Part shown: positions 62,673 through 64,000 of the stretch, one piece after another
How positions within the stretch are numbered: position 1 is the stretch's first letter
Layout: every line of letters starts with the position of its first letter
Assembly (NCBI GenBank): GCA_013399855.1
Contig: VXAY01002816.1
Location: 1-64,000, forward strand
DNA from: Oxyruncus cristatus
Taxonomy: Eukaryota; Chordata; Aves; Passeriformes; Cotingidae
DNA length: 64,000 nt
Direction of reading: 5' to 3'
The notes under the pieces: model-generated
The model's database searches: none
Seen by the model: the letters and a program-made list of their open reading frames with translations, nothing else
What the model was told of the DNA's origin: nothing
Program-made: the position numbers and the translations under genes

Positions 62673-64000
62673 ACACGTATTTATAAAGCCTCCTAGTGCT
62701 TTCATCAGTGGGTTGTTTCAAATTATTTCAGATTCAAGTTTCTCAAAGAGGCATTTAAAATTATTTTCTAAATTAGTAAGGGAAAATAAACATTATTGGA
62801 TGATGAGTCATATGAGTAAGTTACCAATACTTTCTTATCGTAGCGTGTATAATAGTTAATTCAATACATGTTTGGAATTATTTTATGGAAAACAAAGATT
62901 ATAACAGGAGTAGGTATGCATAAATACATAAATAGTGCTTTTTGGGAAGGAAGTGAATCAAGTAGAATCCCTTCTGTTCCAAATAAATGTGCCAAATGCC
63001 CACACCACTGTACAACCCTATGATAACCTTGCTGTTCCACCAAAAAAAATCTTGTGCTCTCTTATGTGGGAGCACAAGTCTCCATGTAGTTACACGGTCT
63101 GGAACAGACTGTTTTTCTTCTTTTATGTTTGTTTGTATTGTTGTTGGGTCATTTCAGTTGCTTTCTCTCCAGATCCATGACCAGTCTCACCGTATGATTT
63201 GGTGGGGGACACTGCCTGGGCAGGGAAGCAGCAGCAGGAGCTGATCACAGAATCAAGCCTCAATTATTGTAGATTAAACGACTGCTCAGCCAAACCTTAA
63301 AAAAAAAAAAAAAGAAAAGAAAAGAGGTGTGTGTGCAGGGAGAACCGAACAGATGCCTCAAGAGCTCCCCCAATGACAGAGCATTCAGTGGTCTTGGCTG
63401 TCTTTCTGTCTCGCCACCTGTCAGAGAGAATGACGGGTTCAGAAGCAAAACTGCAGAGTCATGAGCATCTGCTCGGTGGCTGCTGTAAAGCGAGATGGTT
63501 TTGCACCAGGCAGATGCTGACATCTGACAAAATCCCATCACACTTCACATTAAGTGGTGTTCTTGCTGGAATCATGAGCAAGGCTGGACAGACTGGGGTC
63601 TTTAGAGAGTATGTGCAGCATTGGCTGTGCCTCGGGAAGCCAGTTCTGATTACATGTGCACCTTTTTGGTGGAGTTGAATCGACCATCAAGAACTGAAGT
63701 CATATCCAGTTGGTTTTATTATCCTAAGTTCTGTGCTTATGAGGGATTTGGATATTTTCAGTATTTTTCTATTGCATTTTCTCTGCTATTACCTGCAAGC
63801 CTGAGGTGATAAAAATGATCGTAGTGAAATATGCCTATTTCCTTGTATTAGCCTCCCCTAGCCCATAACTCCTCGATATAAATTGTATTTTCACTGTGTG
63901 AGAAAACACAGAGAAAAACCACTGTGTTTGAATATGCTGCAGGGATGACTCAATTGCCTTTCTTTTCATTTTCGTGTATAAAGACAGAAGCTCTACCCAA

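Larger units (their letters stand above)
59591..64000. other. Intergenic sequence downstream of ATP2B2
   Basis: No neighbouring gene exon was recognised before the window ends. Contains an AAT microsatellite, a CR1 fragment and homopolymer A near 63299-63313. In mammals SEC13 lies near the ATP2B2 3' end; none of its WD-repeat coding sequence is visible here. Confidence 0.8.

Overview
The window is vertebrate nuclear DNA, almost certainly avian. It is AT-rich, intron-dominated sequence with two fragments of CR1 LINEs, one of which keeps the 3' end typical of bird CR1 (a Lys/Phe-poor 'AACCCAAACCATC…ATTCTAT' type terminus near 32700-32729). No bacterial, viral or plasmid features were seen. One real gene is recognisable: the 3' part of ATP2B2, encoding the plasma membrane calcium pump PMCA2, on the + strand. 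Eleven constitutive coding exons join without a frame break into 690 codons plus a stop. One further alternatively used exon of exactly 172 nt lies before the last exon.

Layout. 1-5491 is intron; no upstream coding exon was found, so the phosphorylated-Asp (DKTG) exon and the N-terminal half lie outside the window. 5492-13709 carries four exons for the rest of the nucleotide-binding domain and the start of the P domain. 20779-21792 carries the GDGTND hinge and membrane helix M5. 29593-35097 carries M6 to M10. 38419-38601 carries the end of M10, the acidic post-M10 linker and the first half of the calmodulin-binding helix. 44946-45117 is the alternative site-C exon. 56086-56397 is the last coding exon, ending in the PDZ ligand ETSL. 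The 3' UTR follows to about 59590 and contains a 393-base run of N. 59590-64000 is intergenic, with a CR1 fragment and an AAT microsatellite.

How the parts work together. The exons make one polypeptide that exports Ca2+ across the plasma membrane. The choice at 44946-45117 sets the C-terminus. Skipping gives the long tail with the complete calmodulin-binding region and ETSL. Including only the 172-nt exon shifts the last exon into another frame, which stops after eight more codons, removing ETSL and most of the regulatory tail.

No undescribed biological system was found. The observations most worth a second look are: a roughly 300-bp imperfect direct duplication bracketing the alternative exon; a 23-bp near-perfect intronic hairpin at 42847-42899; six Pumilio-type UGUANAUA sites in the 3' UTR; an unexplained coding-looking acidic ORF with an acceptor and a nearby AATAAA at 40609-40785; and candidate small exons downstream of the 172-nt exon.
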